Origin: Gnomoniopsis sp. IMI 355080
Taxonomy: Eukaryota; Ascomycota; Sordariomycetes; Diaporthales; Gnomoniaceae
Assembly: GCA_027946555.1 (NCBI GenBank)
Contig: JAPEVC010000056.1
Coordinates: 102,647-166,646 of the forward strand
DNA length: 64,000 bases
Direction of reading: 5' to 3'
The position numbers and the translations under genes were made by a program. Each line of letters opens with the position of its first letter. The first letter of the stretch is position 1. The notes beneath the pieces are model-generated. The model was given only the letters and a program-made list of their open reading frames with translations. It searched no databases and had not been told where the DNA came from. Shown one piece after another: positions 11,017-23,380 of the stretch.

Positions 11017-14000
11017 TCAGCTCTCTCCATCATCCATTTTCTCCTGCTCCTCCGCCAGCGTCTCTTGAGGCGTCACATTCTCCTCCTTCTTTTTCTCTTG
11101 CTGAAGCTCAGGCTGAGCCGGCGCAGTCTTCTTTGCGCCGAGCCGCCTCAGCGTCATGAAACCAGTCTGCTTCGGCTCCACCACCGGCACGGGCGCCCAC
11201 GTCCTCGGCCGCGCGGCGGCACGGCTGGCTACCGTACTCCACCCGTTCGAACCCTCACCAGTGCCCTCACGCCGCAAAATGTTCAAGGACAGATCCGCCG
11301 CACAAAGTGTCACGCCGGCTGCGAGGCCGTGGGCTGCGACAGTCTTGGCGACTTTCGGCTTGAGCGTCGCCAGCATGTTATCGATTTGAGCTGGTGTGAG
11401 CGTGCCTGAGGCAATGCTTGCGACGGTGGCTTTTGTGTTGGCTTTGATGAGAACTTCGTCGGTAGTGAGAAAGCTGGTCCCAAAACTGAGGATGGGGTTG
11501 GATGAGGTCAGGTCCTTAAGGTAAGATGCGATGACGGAGTCGACCTCCTCGACTGTAAGACCAAATCGGGGGCGGGACAGCAGCAGGGCATTGTAGGGTT
11601 GCTGAGTAGGCTTGTTGGCCATGGTTGCCGGAGTCACTGCCGCCGCTTTGGATGGTGCATTGGCCTTCAAAATGCGCAGACACTGCATTAATGTCTTTCG
11701 CGGCGCTGAGACAAAGCGAGGCCCTTTGAAGATGCTCACGTGTCGATGAGGCTCGGGATCCTGGCTTTCGCTGTCCATCCCAAAGTCCTCCGCGAGTGCG
11801 TGAAGGAATTGACGCTGGTAGGCCTTCATGGGCTTGAAACGCATATTGCGGCCATTCGAATCGGCAAAGACACGAAACTCGCGTTCCTGTGTCTGCGCCC
11901 ACTGGGTGTTGTCGCGGAAGAGCTTCAGCGTGAGATCCTGGTAGGGGATGTGATCATCTGTGTGATCCGGGTCGACGTTTAGGGCCTCAGCGAGCTGGCG
12001 GTTTCGTTTCTGTCGGAGACATTCGTCGTCGCACTTCAGTGGTTCGCGATGGGGCCCTCTCGGCTCGAGGCGGGTTGAGAGACATTTCACTTTCTGTTTA
12101 CGTCGTTGGCAGTCACAGGTGAGAAACGTCTCGGACTGGCATGGTCTCTCTTCTTTGCATGCGAATGGAGCATGGCACTGGTCGAGATCCTCATGGCCGC
12201 AAGACTCTCGGGCCTGGCCGCAAGGCTGACTACAATGAGAACCATTTATACCAGCGTCCTCGCAGTCTCCGCGATGACACTGGAGATTGCAAAAGTGCGT
12301 GCCGCACTTCAGCTTCTTTCCACATGGACGTCCACATCTTGCCTCGGCAAACCAACACGGTTGATTTCGCAAGACCTCTTTACCACAAATGCAGGTCTTT
12401 TCGACCAAAAAGGGGCATTTCGGGCATTCAATATCATCTGGATGGCACTGATGTTCCACTTGAGGATGGCCACATGCTCTGCCACGGGTGCATGGAAATC
12501 TGCACTGTGGGGGCTTAGTCCCGCACTGCAAAACAGTCAATACTGGATAGACACATTGAGAGAGGCGATGCTACAACAGCAAGGTGACATACCGGTTGGG
12601 GAGGGTAAAGCGTAGTACGGCCACATGAGCAGCTGATCTCGTCGTAAATAGCTTCCAAACAGCTGGGGCATGGGCCTTTGTGGCAGAGTGCCTCACAAAA
12701 GTGCTTGCCGCACTTGAGTAGTCGGTTGCACGTTCTGGTGCAAAGATGTTCGTCCTCCACATCTTCATTGACCGGACCGCCCATCCTCCGCTTGACAGCC
12801 TGACGTTTGGCAGCCCTCTTCTCTCCGGGGCAACAGCGCGAGTCACACTGATGTCGGCCACAGTTCAAAAGAGCTCTGCAATTCCGAGGACATTCCGGCT
12901 TCACCACCTCGTCCGAAGGCACGCCGTGGCAAATAGTAGATACCGTAGTTCTTCCGCAGCGGCAGGTAATCTCCGTTCTTTGCCAGCAGGGCTTACAATT
13001 ACCCGTGTGACATGTATCCGGGCATGTATGACCGCAAGGAAGGGTCTTGGCACATACCTTGAGGCAATGTGGGATCTTGTCCGCGCATGTTTGCCGAGGC
13101 TTTGGCATGATCTCCTCCAATGGTGTCTTTCCACAAGGGCAGTTGGTCACTGTATCCGGGGACATTGGGCAGTGGGCAGGCTCTTCGTCGTGCGGATGGC
13201 AGCCTTTCTGGCAAGCATGTTGACCGCAGTCAAATTTTCTCGTACAGGGAACTTGGCAAGTGAAGGAGCCTTCGAACCAGGCTTCAGTAGATGCCTTGGA
13301 TCCGTCTTGTAATTGACCGTGATTGTAGGACTCCAGAACATCGTCTCGCTGGTCGCAGGATATTTCCTTGTGCTCCTTGCCGCAATAACAGGTCGAAGGG
13401 ACCAGTACCTCACAAGCGCCACAGATACCAGGATGGCATTTCTGAGGACAGACATGCTCCCCACATGGGAGTAAGTCGGCACAAACCTCATTACAGCTGA
13501 AGCCATTTGTATAATCAGTGTCCACACACCGCTTCTGAGATGTATTCTTGCCACAGTAGCATGGCTGCACGGGTCCCATAAGAGTACAAGGAGGGCAAGG
13601 TCCCGAGTGACATTGGAGGCCGCAGGGGTGTGGACAAGTACCTCGTGGCTTGAAGCAGGTTTGACCGCAGGAGTGTGGTGGTACGCCTGGTGTTGATCGT
13701 GGGTTGAGCTCCTTGCCACACCAACAATGGTAAGAGCCAGGATCTTCGGTCAACTTCGAATTGCAGCCAGCACATCGCCAAGTTGGCTCAGCGCCCTGCG
13801 GCTGCTGGCCTTCCTTCAGCTGGCTAGTGTACCACTTCTTGGTACAGTGAAAGTGGGTGACGGTCCAACAAAGACTGCACGCCCAGATCCTCGAGGTGCG
13901 GACAACCTCACTCGAGCAGATGACGCACTCATACTGGCCATTGTCAATATCCTCATGGATACGTGTCGTTAGATCTGGTGCTTCGGATTTTGATGCCCTC

Positions 14001-14497
14001 CGTTGTCGCGACTGGGCTGGTTCCTTGTTTCTTGGCGGTCGTCGTGCCCTGTGCTGAAGGGGCTGACCAGGCACAAACTCGGGCGCGTTGGCGCTCAAGG
14101 CCGGTAAGCTTTGGGCATCATCCTCAGCGGTCGACGTCAAACGGCCTCCGAAAGTTCTTGGAGGTGCCATGTGCGTCTCCTGGCCCAGGCGTCCTCCTCT
14201 GCCCCGCCTTGGACCACCTCTTCTGCCCCTCCCTCCCCTCGACTCAGAGCTTTGTGATTCTGCGGGGGTAGCAGCTCTGCCGTCTGTTGATGCGTTTGCA
14301 GCGTCTTGTGTCGGGGGGTTGACCGCACCACTCGAAGCCGCGGCACGTCCTCCTCGACCATGGCCAGAACCCCTGTTGTTATTACCGCGACCTCGTCCTC
14401 GGCCGGACCTGCCCCTCCTGGATGCTGAGGCAGAATCTGTTTGTGATGATGATAATGATGCCGCCGCACCGGCGGTACCTGCTTGGACCTCTACCAT
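11017..14497 (-). CDS. FAP1: NF-X1-type zinc-finger protein (FAP1/NFX1 homologue)
   Basis: Two exons, 14497-12593 and 12525-11017 (67-nt intron, GTATGT donor, TTTTGCAG acceptor), give 1137 residues. The Ser/Gly/Arg-rich N-terminus (about 1-110) contains RGRGRG-type repeats. A PHD/RING-like C4HC3 finger occupies about 191-245 (CVICSSEV ... HFHCTKKW ... CAGC). Then come many NF-X1 repeats of CGxHxC-like form (about 275-790) and an R3H domain at about 848-910 with its RxxxH signature (RQFLH). Human NFX1 and yeast Fap1 share this order; Fap1 binds FKBP12 and competes with rapamycin, and NFX1 binds DNA and poly(A)-binding protein. A role as ubiquitin ligase or RNA/DNA-binding regulator is inferred from the family. 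Confidence 0.93.
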
Positions 14498-15184
14498 GGT
14501 TCGGGTGGTAATGGAGAGGTGGCGTCCCAGATCTAAGTCTTGGGAAGCCAGTGTGAGAACGCGACGGTGAGTGCGCTTTTTGAAATACAGCGACTTCAGA
14601 CGATCAAGAAAAACAAACGCAGCGATCGTCTACCAGATGAAGTGACCTAGTGTGCTGTTTGTCGACTTCGAAGTGAAAACTGAGAGGTCGGTGCTTGCGA
14701 AATGATTTGTGCCTTTATTATTTCATAGACCCCACAAAGTTCCTTCAATGAGATGATAAAAAAAAGAAAAGAAAATAAAATTGTGCTATGGCAATCAACC
14801 GAAGGCGAACATGAGGAAAGTCCGTACTGAGGCAAAGGACTTGTCTATTTATTATCAGTGGCGACTGGGAGAGATGCTGGAGCATTGGTTCTATCCAATT
14901 CAGCTTAGCTCTTTCTACAAGGCCGAAGGAAAAGTGGGCGGAGTGACTCACCATGAGTCCCAACGCACACACCAGCAGTCCAGTCAAGCACTTAAATGCT
15001 GACAAAGACAGTTCTGCACTGTCTTCTGAGGCTCCACACAAACTGCCCAGGTGCGTGGATTTCCCATCATCGCACACACACACACACACCCTCCCATCAG
15101 CGTGACGGAGCCTGCTGTAGCGAATTTGATATTGGCATAAAGTCTACAGCACTGGACTATTGAGGGAAGGAGACAACGTCTCTT
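14498..15184. promoter_or_regulatory. FAP1 upstream region and SDR 3' end
   Basis: This 687-bp gap lies between tandem minus-strand genes, holding the FAP1 promoter and the dehydrogenase 3' UTR. An A-rich patch is at 14757-14780 and a (CA)n run of about 18 bp at 15071-15089. No coding exon recognised. Confidence 0.4.
15071..15089. repeat. (CA)n microsatellite
   Basis: Nine CA units in a row, in the gap downstream of the short-chain dehydrogenase gene. Confidence 0.85.
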
Positions 15185-16141
15185 TCAGAGCTTCGTCACA
15201 CCAGGCTGGATTCCTTCCAGAATCTCACTCAACTCTTTCCACACTCTTCGACCCACTTCCTCCCCTTCGGCACTCTTCACAAACGACGACAGTGCCTCAT
15301 CATCCACCAAGCCGTCTGTCATGTATTTCCCATGTGAATCCTTGCCCACTGCCCCAGCTGCCACCAATGTACGGCTACCAACTTCGGTGGTACGTGCCAT
15401 CACAGCCTTCGTCAGCGTGAAAACTGAAAAAAGTCCGGCATCTCTGCCTAATTCAGAATGGCACAGGCCCGGGTTGAGCATGTTGATTGTGACTCCTCTG
15501 TTCTGCACTTTGGTTGCTAGCTGACGGACAGTCAACACCTCCAATAGCTTCGACACGTAATACCGCTCAGACACATCCTCGCTCGCATCTAGGGCGCCGA
15601 ATATCGAGTCCGCATGTCGTTCGGGAAACTTGGCCCACAAGTGCACCTCGCTCGAGACGATCGTGAGCATTGTCTGTTTCTTGAGGCTTTGCGCTGTCTC
15701 CTTCAATTTCGGCAGCATCAGCAAGGCCAAGAGGAAAGTACTGATAACGTTCACTGTGATTGTCGACTCGTGGCCCTCGAATAGTTTCTTTTCATTGGTC
15801 GAGATGCCTGCGTTCTCACACAGCACGTCGACGCGGTCGAGTTCCTGTGATGCGCGGGCGGCGAACGCCTTGACCGAGGCGTAGTTTGCCAGGTCAAGTG
15901 ACCATACTTCCACCGTTTTGGAGCCGCACTGGGTGGTGCTCTCGATGTCGGCTTTGGCTTGCTCGCCAGCCTTGGTATTGCGGACAGCTAGAATGACCTT
16001 GGCGGCCCCGAGGCGGACAAAGTGCCGTGCTGCTTCTTTGCCCAGGCCAGTGTTGGACCCTGTCACGATCACGGTCTGGCCTTTGAAAGACTGATCTGGG
16101 TACGCTGGTGTTACGAAGAATTGGGAGTAGAAGAAGCCCAT
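15185..16141 (-). CDS. Short-chain dehydrogenase/reductase (classical SDR)
   Basis: Single exon of 318 residues. The Rossmann nucleotide-binding motif TGSNTGLG is at 27-34, the structural NAG at 110-112, an active-site Ser in IVSSEVH (about 163) and the YxxxK pair at Tyr194/Lys198, so all SDR catalytic elements are present. The layout, with GHESTITVNVISTFLL and LNPGLCHSELGRD, resembles retinol-dehydrogenase/WW-oxidoreductase-like fungal SDRs. An Arg in AVRN after beta-2 suggests NADP(H) preference (inference). Substrate unknown. It lies between FAP1 and the WSC oxidase on the same strand, but separated by more than 650 bp from each, so a shared pathway is not shown. The ATG at 16141 is the first in frame. 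Confidence 0.88.
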   Translation of the reverse strand: MGFFYSQFFVTPAYPDQSFKGQTVIVTGSNTGLGKEAARHFVRLGAAKVILAVRNTKAGEQAKADIESTTQCGSKTVEVWSLDLANYASVKAFAARASQELDRVDVLCENAGISTNEKKLFEGHESTITVNVISTFLLALLMLPKLKETAQSLKKQTMLTIVSSEVHLWAKFPERHADSIFGALDASEDVSERYYVSKLLEVLTVRQLATKVQNRGVTINMLNPGLCHSELGRDAGLFSVFTLTKAVMARTTEVGSRTLVAAGAVGKDSHGKYMTDGLVDDEALSSFVKSAEGEEVGRRVWKELSEILEGIQPGVTKL

Positions 16142-16820
16142 GATGGCGGATGGGTATATATATCAATGTGAATTGTTAGGGACTCGATGTGATTCTTGTC
16201 GGTGATGAGCATGTGTTCAAGACTTAGATCAGGCTCATGGAAAACCATCATTTGCATCTTGACCTTATATAAACATGCCGACAAATCTCTCGAGTGGGAC
16301 ACTAGTGAACTTAGTCGGGTTTGAGTTGTGCCATGTCCAGTGCACGTCATCGCGAAGGGACGCTTGTTTTCGTGGCTTTCATTAGATATGCTGAACTAAT
16401 CCGCGGGTGAATATGCCCGTCTCCAACTAGCCCCGGTCTTCTGCTTTATCCCCAGCCGCAATCCCTCTAAGTCCGCACACCGAAGCTAGACTGCGACCAA
16501 GTGACAGCTTTGTCGCTAGTATTTCAAATCGATTAATCTCGGTAATCCGCCAACTAGAGCAAAATATAGCATTTACATATATCATTAATTGTTTGTCTCG
16601 TACCTTCGCGGGCACCTAGAGAGTTTGCTATTCCAACAGATTATTTTATTTTATTTTATTTTGGAAAAAGAGGGCGAAAAACAAGAAAGAAAAGGTGAAA
16701 ATATGGTTGTATAGCCGTTTCCCACTGCGTGTTAGACGTAGAAAAGGAAAGGAAAGGAAAATAAAGAGAGAGAAAAATGGTCGACTCGCAAGATCTACTT
16801 CAGAGCCATGCCGACTGCAC
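16142..16820. other. SDR promoter and oxidase 3' region
   Basis: This 679-bp gap between tandem minus-strand genes contains a (TTTTA)n run at 16641-16662 and a GGAAA-rich run at 16741-16760, both probably downstream of the oxidase gene. No coding exon seen. Confidence 0.45.
16641..16662. repeat. (TTTTA)n microsatellite
   Basis: Four adjacent copies of TTTTA are visible, about 160 bp beyond the stop codon of the oxidase gene. Confidence 0.8.
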
Positions 16821-19800
16821 TCACACTCCTGGGACAGTAAAATCAGGAAAATCAGGCCAGTTACCCAGCGATGCTGGATCACCCCCGATTCTGACATACA
16901 CACCCACAGCCGGTATTCCTCCATCCACCACAAAGAATTGGTACCAACCCGGCGGGCACACATGTGCGTTTGGCGGCGCATCCACCGTGCAAGTCGTGCC
17001 AGTACAGCTCATGTTGGGAAGCAGTATTCTGTTCCCCATGCCATTGCCATGCGTACTAAACACAGCTCCCAACAGCGTCACCGAGATAGCCCCATTCTGC
17101 GCTGTGGACCCCAGCGTGAACGAGATTCCCGTCGTGCCGTATGCCCAGTCCAAATTGGCAATCGTGAACGTCGGCCTGGGCTTGCCCTGGAGCAGATAGG
17201 GAGGTGAGAATACCTCCACGCGATATTCCTCTGGGTTGACGTTGTCCTCCGGGTCCGACCCCGAGACCAGCACGCGTCCGTCGAGCAGCGTGACTGCTTC
17301 TGAGTGATACAACCGCGCCACAGTAGTGTTAGCCATGATGCTGATCCTGGCACCGACAGGCTTGGTTGGATCATACAGCAGCGCGTTAAGATTAGGGTTC
17401 GTCGCCAGTCCGAAACCTGCGACGCCGTGCTGGGCACCATTGAGGATAACGTACGTTCCATCTGGCAATGGCGCCATACATGGCATCACGCGCGGCGAGG
17501 GCATTCTCTCCAGAGTCCATGTCGGATTGTCATCTTCTGGGAAGGTGGTCACACAGTTGTCGAGTGCATTGGCGGCTCCGATGGTACTCCCACCGCAGAT
17601 CAAGATGCCGAGATGGTCGGTGTAGGGGTACTTTTGAGGGAGAAGGACGCCTGTGCCTTCGAGGGGGTATGTTCTTCCTGCAGTTGGGTCATTTACGTGG
17701 CCTGGGGCGTTGGGCAGGGTTTTCGTCGTTCCAAAAGTGTTCTCATCTAGAATACGGGCCTCATTCCAGTACTGAACGAAGATGCCGCCGGATGGGAGTA
17801 CGGCAACGAAGGGGTACAAGTTATTAGGATCCGTTCGGTTAAGCCACTGCAGATATAGCATTTCAGTAAAAAGTCAGCTTGTAGGTGTATTCGTCGTACT
17901 CACATCCATGAACAATGGCGCAGTCCCTGTGTAAGGCAGCACCTCGATAGATGGCACAGGTGGCCCGTTAGAGCCATCCTCACCGCCCATGACCATCACA
18001 GAACCGTTGGCCATGACCATGGCGGAGGGATACCACCTTCCCACCTGGAGCTTCAGCTCGCTCACATTCTCTTGCCAATCGTTGGTACCCCAAACCCCAG
18101 GTGTCCCGTCAGGCCAGTAAAGACGTACGCCTGTCAAAGAGTCGGCAGACCATCCTCCTATTGTGAGCTGACGGCCCACCTTATCCGGAAGTACCACGCC
18201 AGCAGCGCAGAAGACATCTGTCTTGAGATGAAGCGGCCGCCATGCCTGGTCAAAGTTGTCGAGAGAGGCGAGATCGAGTTCGTATGCACCTGTCTCGTTA
18301 GCAGGACCCGTGCCCCACTTGGAGAGGAAGGAGATCTTTCCCGTGATCGATTCCGCTGCCATCAAAGGCACCGTAACACCCCCGATCAAGAATGAGTATT
18401 CCCCTGCCGCAGCACCTGAGGGGAAGCCCCACGTATACAGAGGCGCGCCAGTCCAGAAGTACGTCGTCAAACGGTTCCCATCTCCACATATCGCGGACGT
18501 ATTGCCTGGGCAGGTCACAGTGCAAGAACTTTCGGCTTGCTGGGTCGAGCCAGCATTGGCGATGTCTCCAGGGTCGCCACCTGAGTGCTGTGATGAGCAT
18601 ACTTTCGGACTAATAGGGGATATTTCTAGATTATATACTCACAGTAGCACTCATCGCCGTACTCGATCCCTGCAGCCATGTACCCAAACGCCGCACATCG
18701 GTCAAGGCACAATGAAGGGGTCATGTTTTGAAAGATGATTTGCTGGGGAAACGTCCTCACTTGGTTCACATTGTCAGTGTAACAACCCTGGTAGGTCCAG
18801 TCTCCAACCTGCTCTATCGGCGCAGGGGGCGCAATAGCAATTGGCGCGCCCTCGGATACAATGGACAGGCGGTCGCCAGCACCACAGAATTGAGTTGCGT
18901 CACCTCCGCAAGGCATGTTGCAGTCACTTTCCGGAGCTTGAGTTCCATTGTTCACGATTCCATTGCCGCAAAAGCATTGTGTGCTGTATTCGGTCCCAGA
19001 CACGATATAGCCAGCACTACTGCAGGTGCTGGCGCATGACTGTGGCGTGAGTGTTACAGAGTCTGGGGCTTGGAAACTCAAAATACGTCCTTGGGCATTG
19101 TCGATCCAGCAGCCTTGTTCTGACCAACCCTCCGGGAAGCCAGTGCCTGTTGGTGCTGAAGATATGGTGGATGACGAGACGACAGAGCCGGTGCTCACGG
19201 CCGACGCCGTCGTAGTTGAAGCTTGGGCTGATGTCGAGGTTACCACATATTGCATCTGGTAATCGTAAACATCGAGTCGATTAGCACCTCCGCAAATTTC
19301 AGTCTGGTTGCCATTGCACAACATGTCGCATCCCGTCTGAGCGGGTGCAGCTCCATTTTGGAATTGATTATCGCAGTCTGCAGATTGTCAGCAACCGGAT
19401 CAGAATCAAGACTAAGACTGGACGGTCTTACAACATTCCCCAGAGTACTCGACGCCGGCAAGGATATATCCAGCGGATTTGCAGGCCGATGTACAGAGGG
19501 CAACTGTCATATTAGCAGCCGGGACGCTGCCAATCCCATAAGTCAAGGCTCGGCCACTCGTGCCCTCTCTGGAGGAAGGTCAGTGCTTATGCTAAACAAG
19601 GCCTTTTGAAAATTTTACCCACGCGTAACATCCTATGTAACTCCAGCCATTGACTCCCGGGTTGGGCTGCGGGCCGACTGGTTCGGAGCTGTAGAATAGA
19701 TTCAGACGATTGCTTCCTCCACATGCTTCTGTGGTGTTCCCAGTACAGGCTGACGAGCAATCTGTATCTGCAGCTCTAGTTGCTGCAGCGGCTAATTGGC

Positions 19801-20242
19801 TTCCACACCCTGGACGACGGTCAGTGGACTCGAGTAAGTGTAGGTAGGCAGTATGGAATCATCTACAGCATTCTTGACCGTATTCTGTCCCTGCATATTG
19901 CATGCCTTTCGAAGAACAGTAGCTGATACAATTCTCATCGGTCATGCCACTGGTATCTGTATAGGTAGCTTCACTAAGCGTTCTACCGACGTCTCTGTAA
20001 CTTGCATGAGTCTATTGAGAAGTTCAATGTAGAGCATGTATACTCACACATAGCAACCTTCATATGTCCATGCGCCTGGCAGAGTGGTTGGTGTGCCTAG
20101 AGCTCTTCTTGAAACTCGAGCATAACTCGAGGACAGCTGGATGCCGATTAGCGAGTGATCCTCATTATCAGCAGGGCTGTAGACTAACGAAAGTTGACAC
20201 AACAAGGGTCGAGGGCAACAGGGACCACATTAAAAATCTCAT
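16821..20242 (-). CDS. Secreted copper radical oxidase with four WSC domains (glyoxal-oxidase type)
   Basis: Eight exons: 20242-20189, 20136-20048, 19994-19867, 19809-19623, 19568-19432, 19377-18643, 18580-17904, 17846-16821; introns are 52-62 nt and all phases agree, giving 1010 residues. A signal peptide (MRFLMWSLLPSTLVVSTF and a few more) is followed by four Cys-rich WSC domains (about 41-132, 145-236, 283-372, 391-475) with a Ser/Thr-rich linker near 244-278. The oxidase module (about 480-1010) keeps the residues expected of galactose/glyoxal oxidases: Cys568 (DVFCAAG) and Tyr627 (RWYPS) for the Tyr-Cys cofactor, Tyr849-His850 (ARLYHSE) and His935 (STHGNGMGNR) for copper. It probably oxidises small aldehydes or carbohydrates outside the cell, making H2O2, with WSC domains binding wall glycans (inference). 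Exon 1 is the least certain. Confidence 0.88.
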
Positions 20243-23200
20243 AGCGACTGGCTGTAGAGGAACACAACGATGATACAGCAAAGATAGATATTGGGTAGGG
20301 CATCGTGAGGAAAAGCAAGGTGAGCTCCCACAATGGGCAGTGTAATATTATAGACGATTTGATGAAGTGGGACGAGCCCGAATGTCAGATCTGCGAACCT
20401 CGTTCAAATCAAATAGTACAAATACTTCGAGTCAGACGGAAGTGTACATGTTAATGCCAATGGGTTCTTCCCCCGGTATGGTGAAGTAGTTTATCAGTGC
20501 CGAGCAAGCGGCTTACAATACCAGGTAGACACGGCGAAGAGCAAGGATGCCTAGCAAAAGATACCTTCTTGCCTGGTGACATTGTTCTAGAAAACGTGCC
20601 TGAACACGAGGTCGGGTGATGATAGCGTCCGGGTCTTGAAGCTCCATCGACCCGATTTCACCGCGGCGCGGGATGTCGGCAGGGGCGGCAATGGTGTTCG
20701 TGCAGGATGTGGCTTGACCAGGGACCCGAAAACCTTCCTATAGCTTTCATGTACCTAAAAGCCTTTTATGGTTTAGCTTGAACAAATACATAGTCGTGGA
20801 AAGATAGCATATATGGTTGATGATCATTGGGACGAGGCACAAGTGTTCCCGACAGAGACGTCCATATGTTGGCCTTTGTCCAGGGCGTGAGTTTGTGGCG
20901 AGCTGAAAAGGCCATACTGCAATAGTTTCGCGTCTATGCACCTGGGCATATATTCTGGATGTTTTCGCTTACGGTCTGCCTATTTTTGAAGCGGAAGGGT
21001 CACGGGGCTTCTGAACAACTGCCTTGCACGTCCAAGGTGGCCCGCAAACCTTCTGAGATGCTCGCTCGACTTGGCATCGTACCCGGATCAACTTCTCCTG
21101 TATGCTCGTCCGGCGTTGATGATAAGGAAGCTACTAGGGGGACATGTCGTTAAAGAACTGCCTCCTCCCATGGTGGATGGTCCGTGGATCAAAGAGCGGC
21201 GAAGGGACAGACGTCGTTGAATACGGGGTCGGTCTAACAAGGATTAGGAGTCGAGACTTATCTATCGAGGGCCAGGGTCCACGCCTGGACCGAAATAAGG
21301 TTAATATCCAAGCTTATTTCCCGGCTGGTATCTTGTTGACGATCTGCCAAGGTGAGCCAGGCTGTCGACTGCTTCTTTTTCTCCTCCATCCATGATATTT
21401 GAAAACAGATGAATCAATTTGTGCGACGTTGAAGCCCAGCACCTGGGACTACTGTCCACCTTTTGCCCAAGAGCGCCATCGTGCTTCGCGACGTTCCAGC
21501 CACCGCCATCAAGATGAACACAATAGATAACACGGTAGCCTTGAGAGCTGCATAATAAGTTGCTGACAGGTACCTAGGTAGGGACGAGTCCAGACCTTTC
21601 TCGGCCACTTTTCCTCCCAGAGGCCCACCTGCATGCTGCACGCTTGTTCGATCACTATTACGATACGCACGCGAAGACTCAGAAAGAGTAGGTGACATCG
21701 CGACAAGCCACACCCACAAACGAACCGATATCTTTGGCCTATCGACGCATGTCGATGTCGCACTCGGTCAATGGTTGGGCAAATCGTTCGTTCAAACCTT
21801 TGGGAAAATGCAGAAGCCTCAAACATTCTCTCGTGATCGTGGAGGCCGAACTTCGTGGCAGGCTAATAAGTCGGCAGTCTACCACAGCGTAATCAAATAG
21901 ATCATTGAGGCTCTGCAATTTATCGAAAAGTCGCATGTTTCCCAGGGCGAGGCGGTCTGTTCTAGCAAATCGAATGGGGTGGCTGCATCGGCATTGTCCT
22001 CGGGGCACTCAGGCCCAAAGACCCCTGTTGTGGCGCATCGATACATGGTATTTGACGCTTGACGGAGTGTTGGTGTCTGTCTAGTTGATTTCCTCCTCCA
22101 GATAGTGGTGCCGTTTGCCATTCATGCATTCTTCACGTTGAGGCTGGGCTTGGCCTCCGACGATGCTGGCACACAGGCAGCCTGTTATCTGAAGGCAGTC
22201 AGATCGATGTCCTGCAATGTCGTTTACGTACAATAGCGAGGCGGACTAGCTGTCCATATTTGGGATGTTGGAACCAGCCGTAAGCCCTCATCGCCCTCAT
22301 CCGCTCCTGCTTGGTCTCTGATAGTCTTGTGACTGTGACAGTCATTCTTGGGCCGTGAGACTACGCAGACAGCAATTTCAGGAGAAGCCGGCTAGTTCTC
22401 AGCAGTTCAGCAGTTCAGCCATGCTGTCTTTGACCTATATTTTCTTGCCCCGACTCTGCATGAAATCCGCGTAAAGTAACTGCAATGACCATTGGGATAT
22501 CTACTGAAAGACGCTCTGATATGTTAGGGGAGATTAGAAGCATCGGATTCTCCGCCAAAAGTAGATTCAAAATGGATGCTCCATTTGAACCAATCCTTCT
22601 TCCAGCATCCGCAAGCTTTTATTCGTGATATTGATCAGTTCGTAGGTGACCTGCAGGAGGCAATATTCACTAACCGGACGCATTATTTCTACGGAGGTTC
22701 ATGTGACTGATTTGAAAATGAACTGGTTCTGTCTCGCGATCGAGGTACAAGACCCTGTCGTCACGTCACATCTGAGAATTTTGTCGAGGATTCATACTCT
22801 ACCTTAGCAGATGTTTGCAATGCTCGAAGAAATCACCTACTATTTTATTAATTTTACCGTTGTCCGGACTACTATGGTATGTCATCCAAGGCCTGTATCT
22901 TATAACCAACCCCCTGTCAGCTGCTTACCGGGACAGGGGTTGCGGGAACGACGTGCGGAAATACTTTGCACTGTGCGGTCGCACAGTAGATGGAGAAAAA
23001 TGTTCAAACCGACGACGCTCATCTGTTGATGTTGATGGCAATATCAGCCCAGTGAGCTGAGTCACCTGTCTTTTGCGCGGTGAGAACGGCAAGCATCATA
23101 ATTGAGGTGGGATTTTTGCGCAATGGCCGGCCAGAATTGATTTCAACACAATTACTTGTCACTTTCAGAACATCGACAACCTGTTGCTCACCAGGCGCGA

Positions 23201-23380
23201 ACCTGGGAGTTGGCCGGTAGCGACCACTATGGCGTGTTGGACACGCCGCAAGATACTGTATCAACTGCCATCTGATTCGGCGTTCTGGGCCTACTCTTGT
23301 GATCTCTCGGATGTTCAACCACTATCATCATAATTAGTTGGTGCATCTTTAGGCAAGGAACTCCAGGCACAACGCACAAG
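20243..23380. other. Gene-poor region between divergent WSC oxidase and QRI7
   Basis: About 3.1 kb. Overlapping minus-strand frames between about 22120 and 21410 occupy three different phases and show one hydrophobic segment (near 21550-21500), but I recognise no family and no clean splice chain. They could be a decayed gene. A CCTAGGTAGG word occurs at 21580-21590. No RNA gene seen. Confidence 0.4.

Noticed and set aside
12746..13312. Long plus-strand frames opposite FAP1
   Set aside because: Shadows of Cys-rich NF-X1 repeat coding on the minus strand.
20075..20096. tRNA A-box-like sequence (GGCAGAGTGGTTGG)
   Set aside because: It lies within exon 2 of the WSC oxidase on the opposite strand, and no B box or acceptor stem follows at the right distance.
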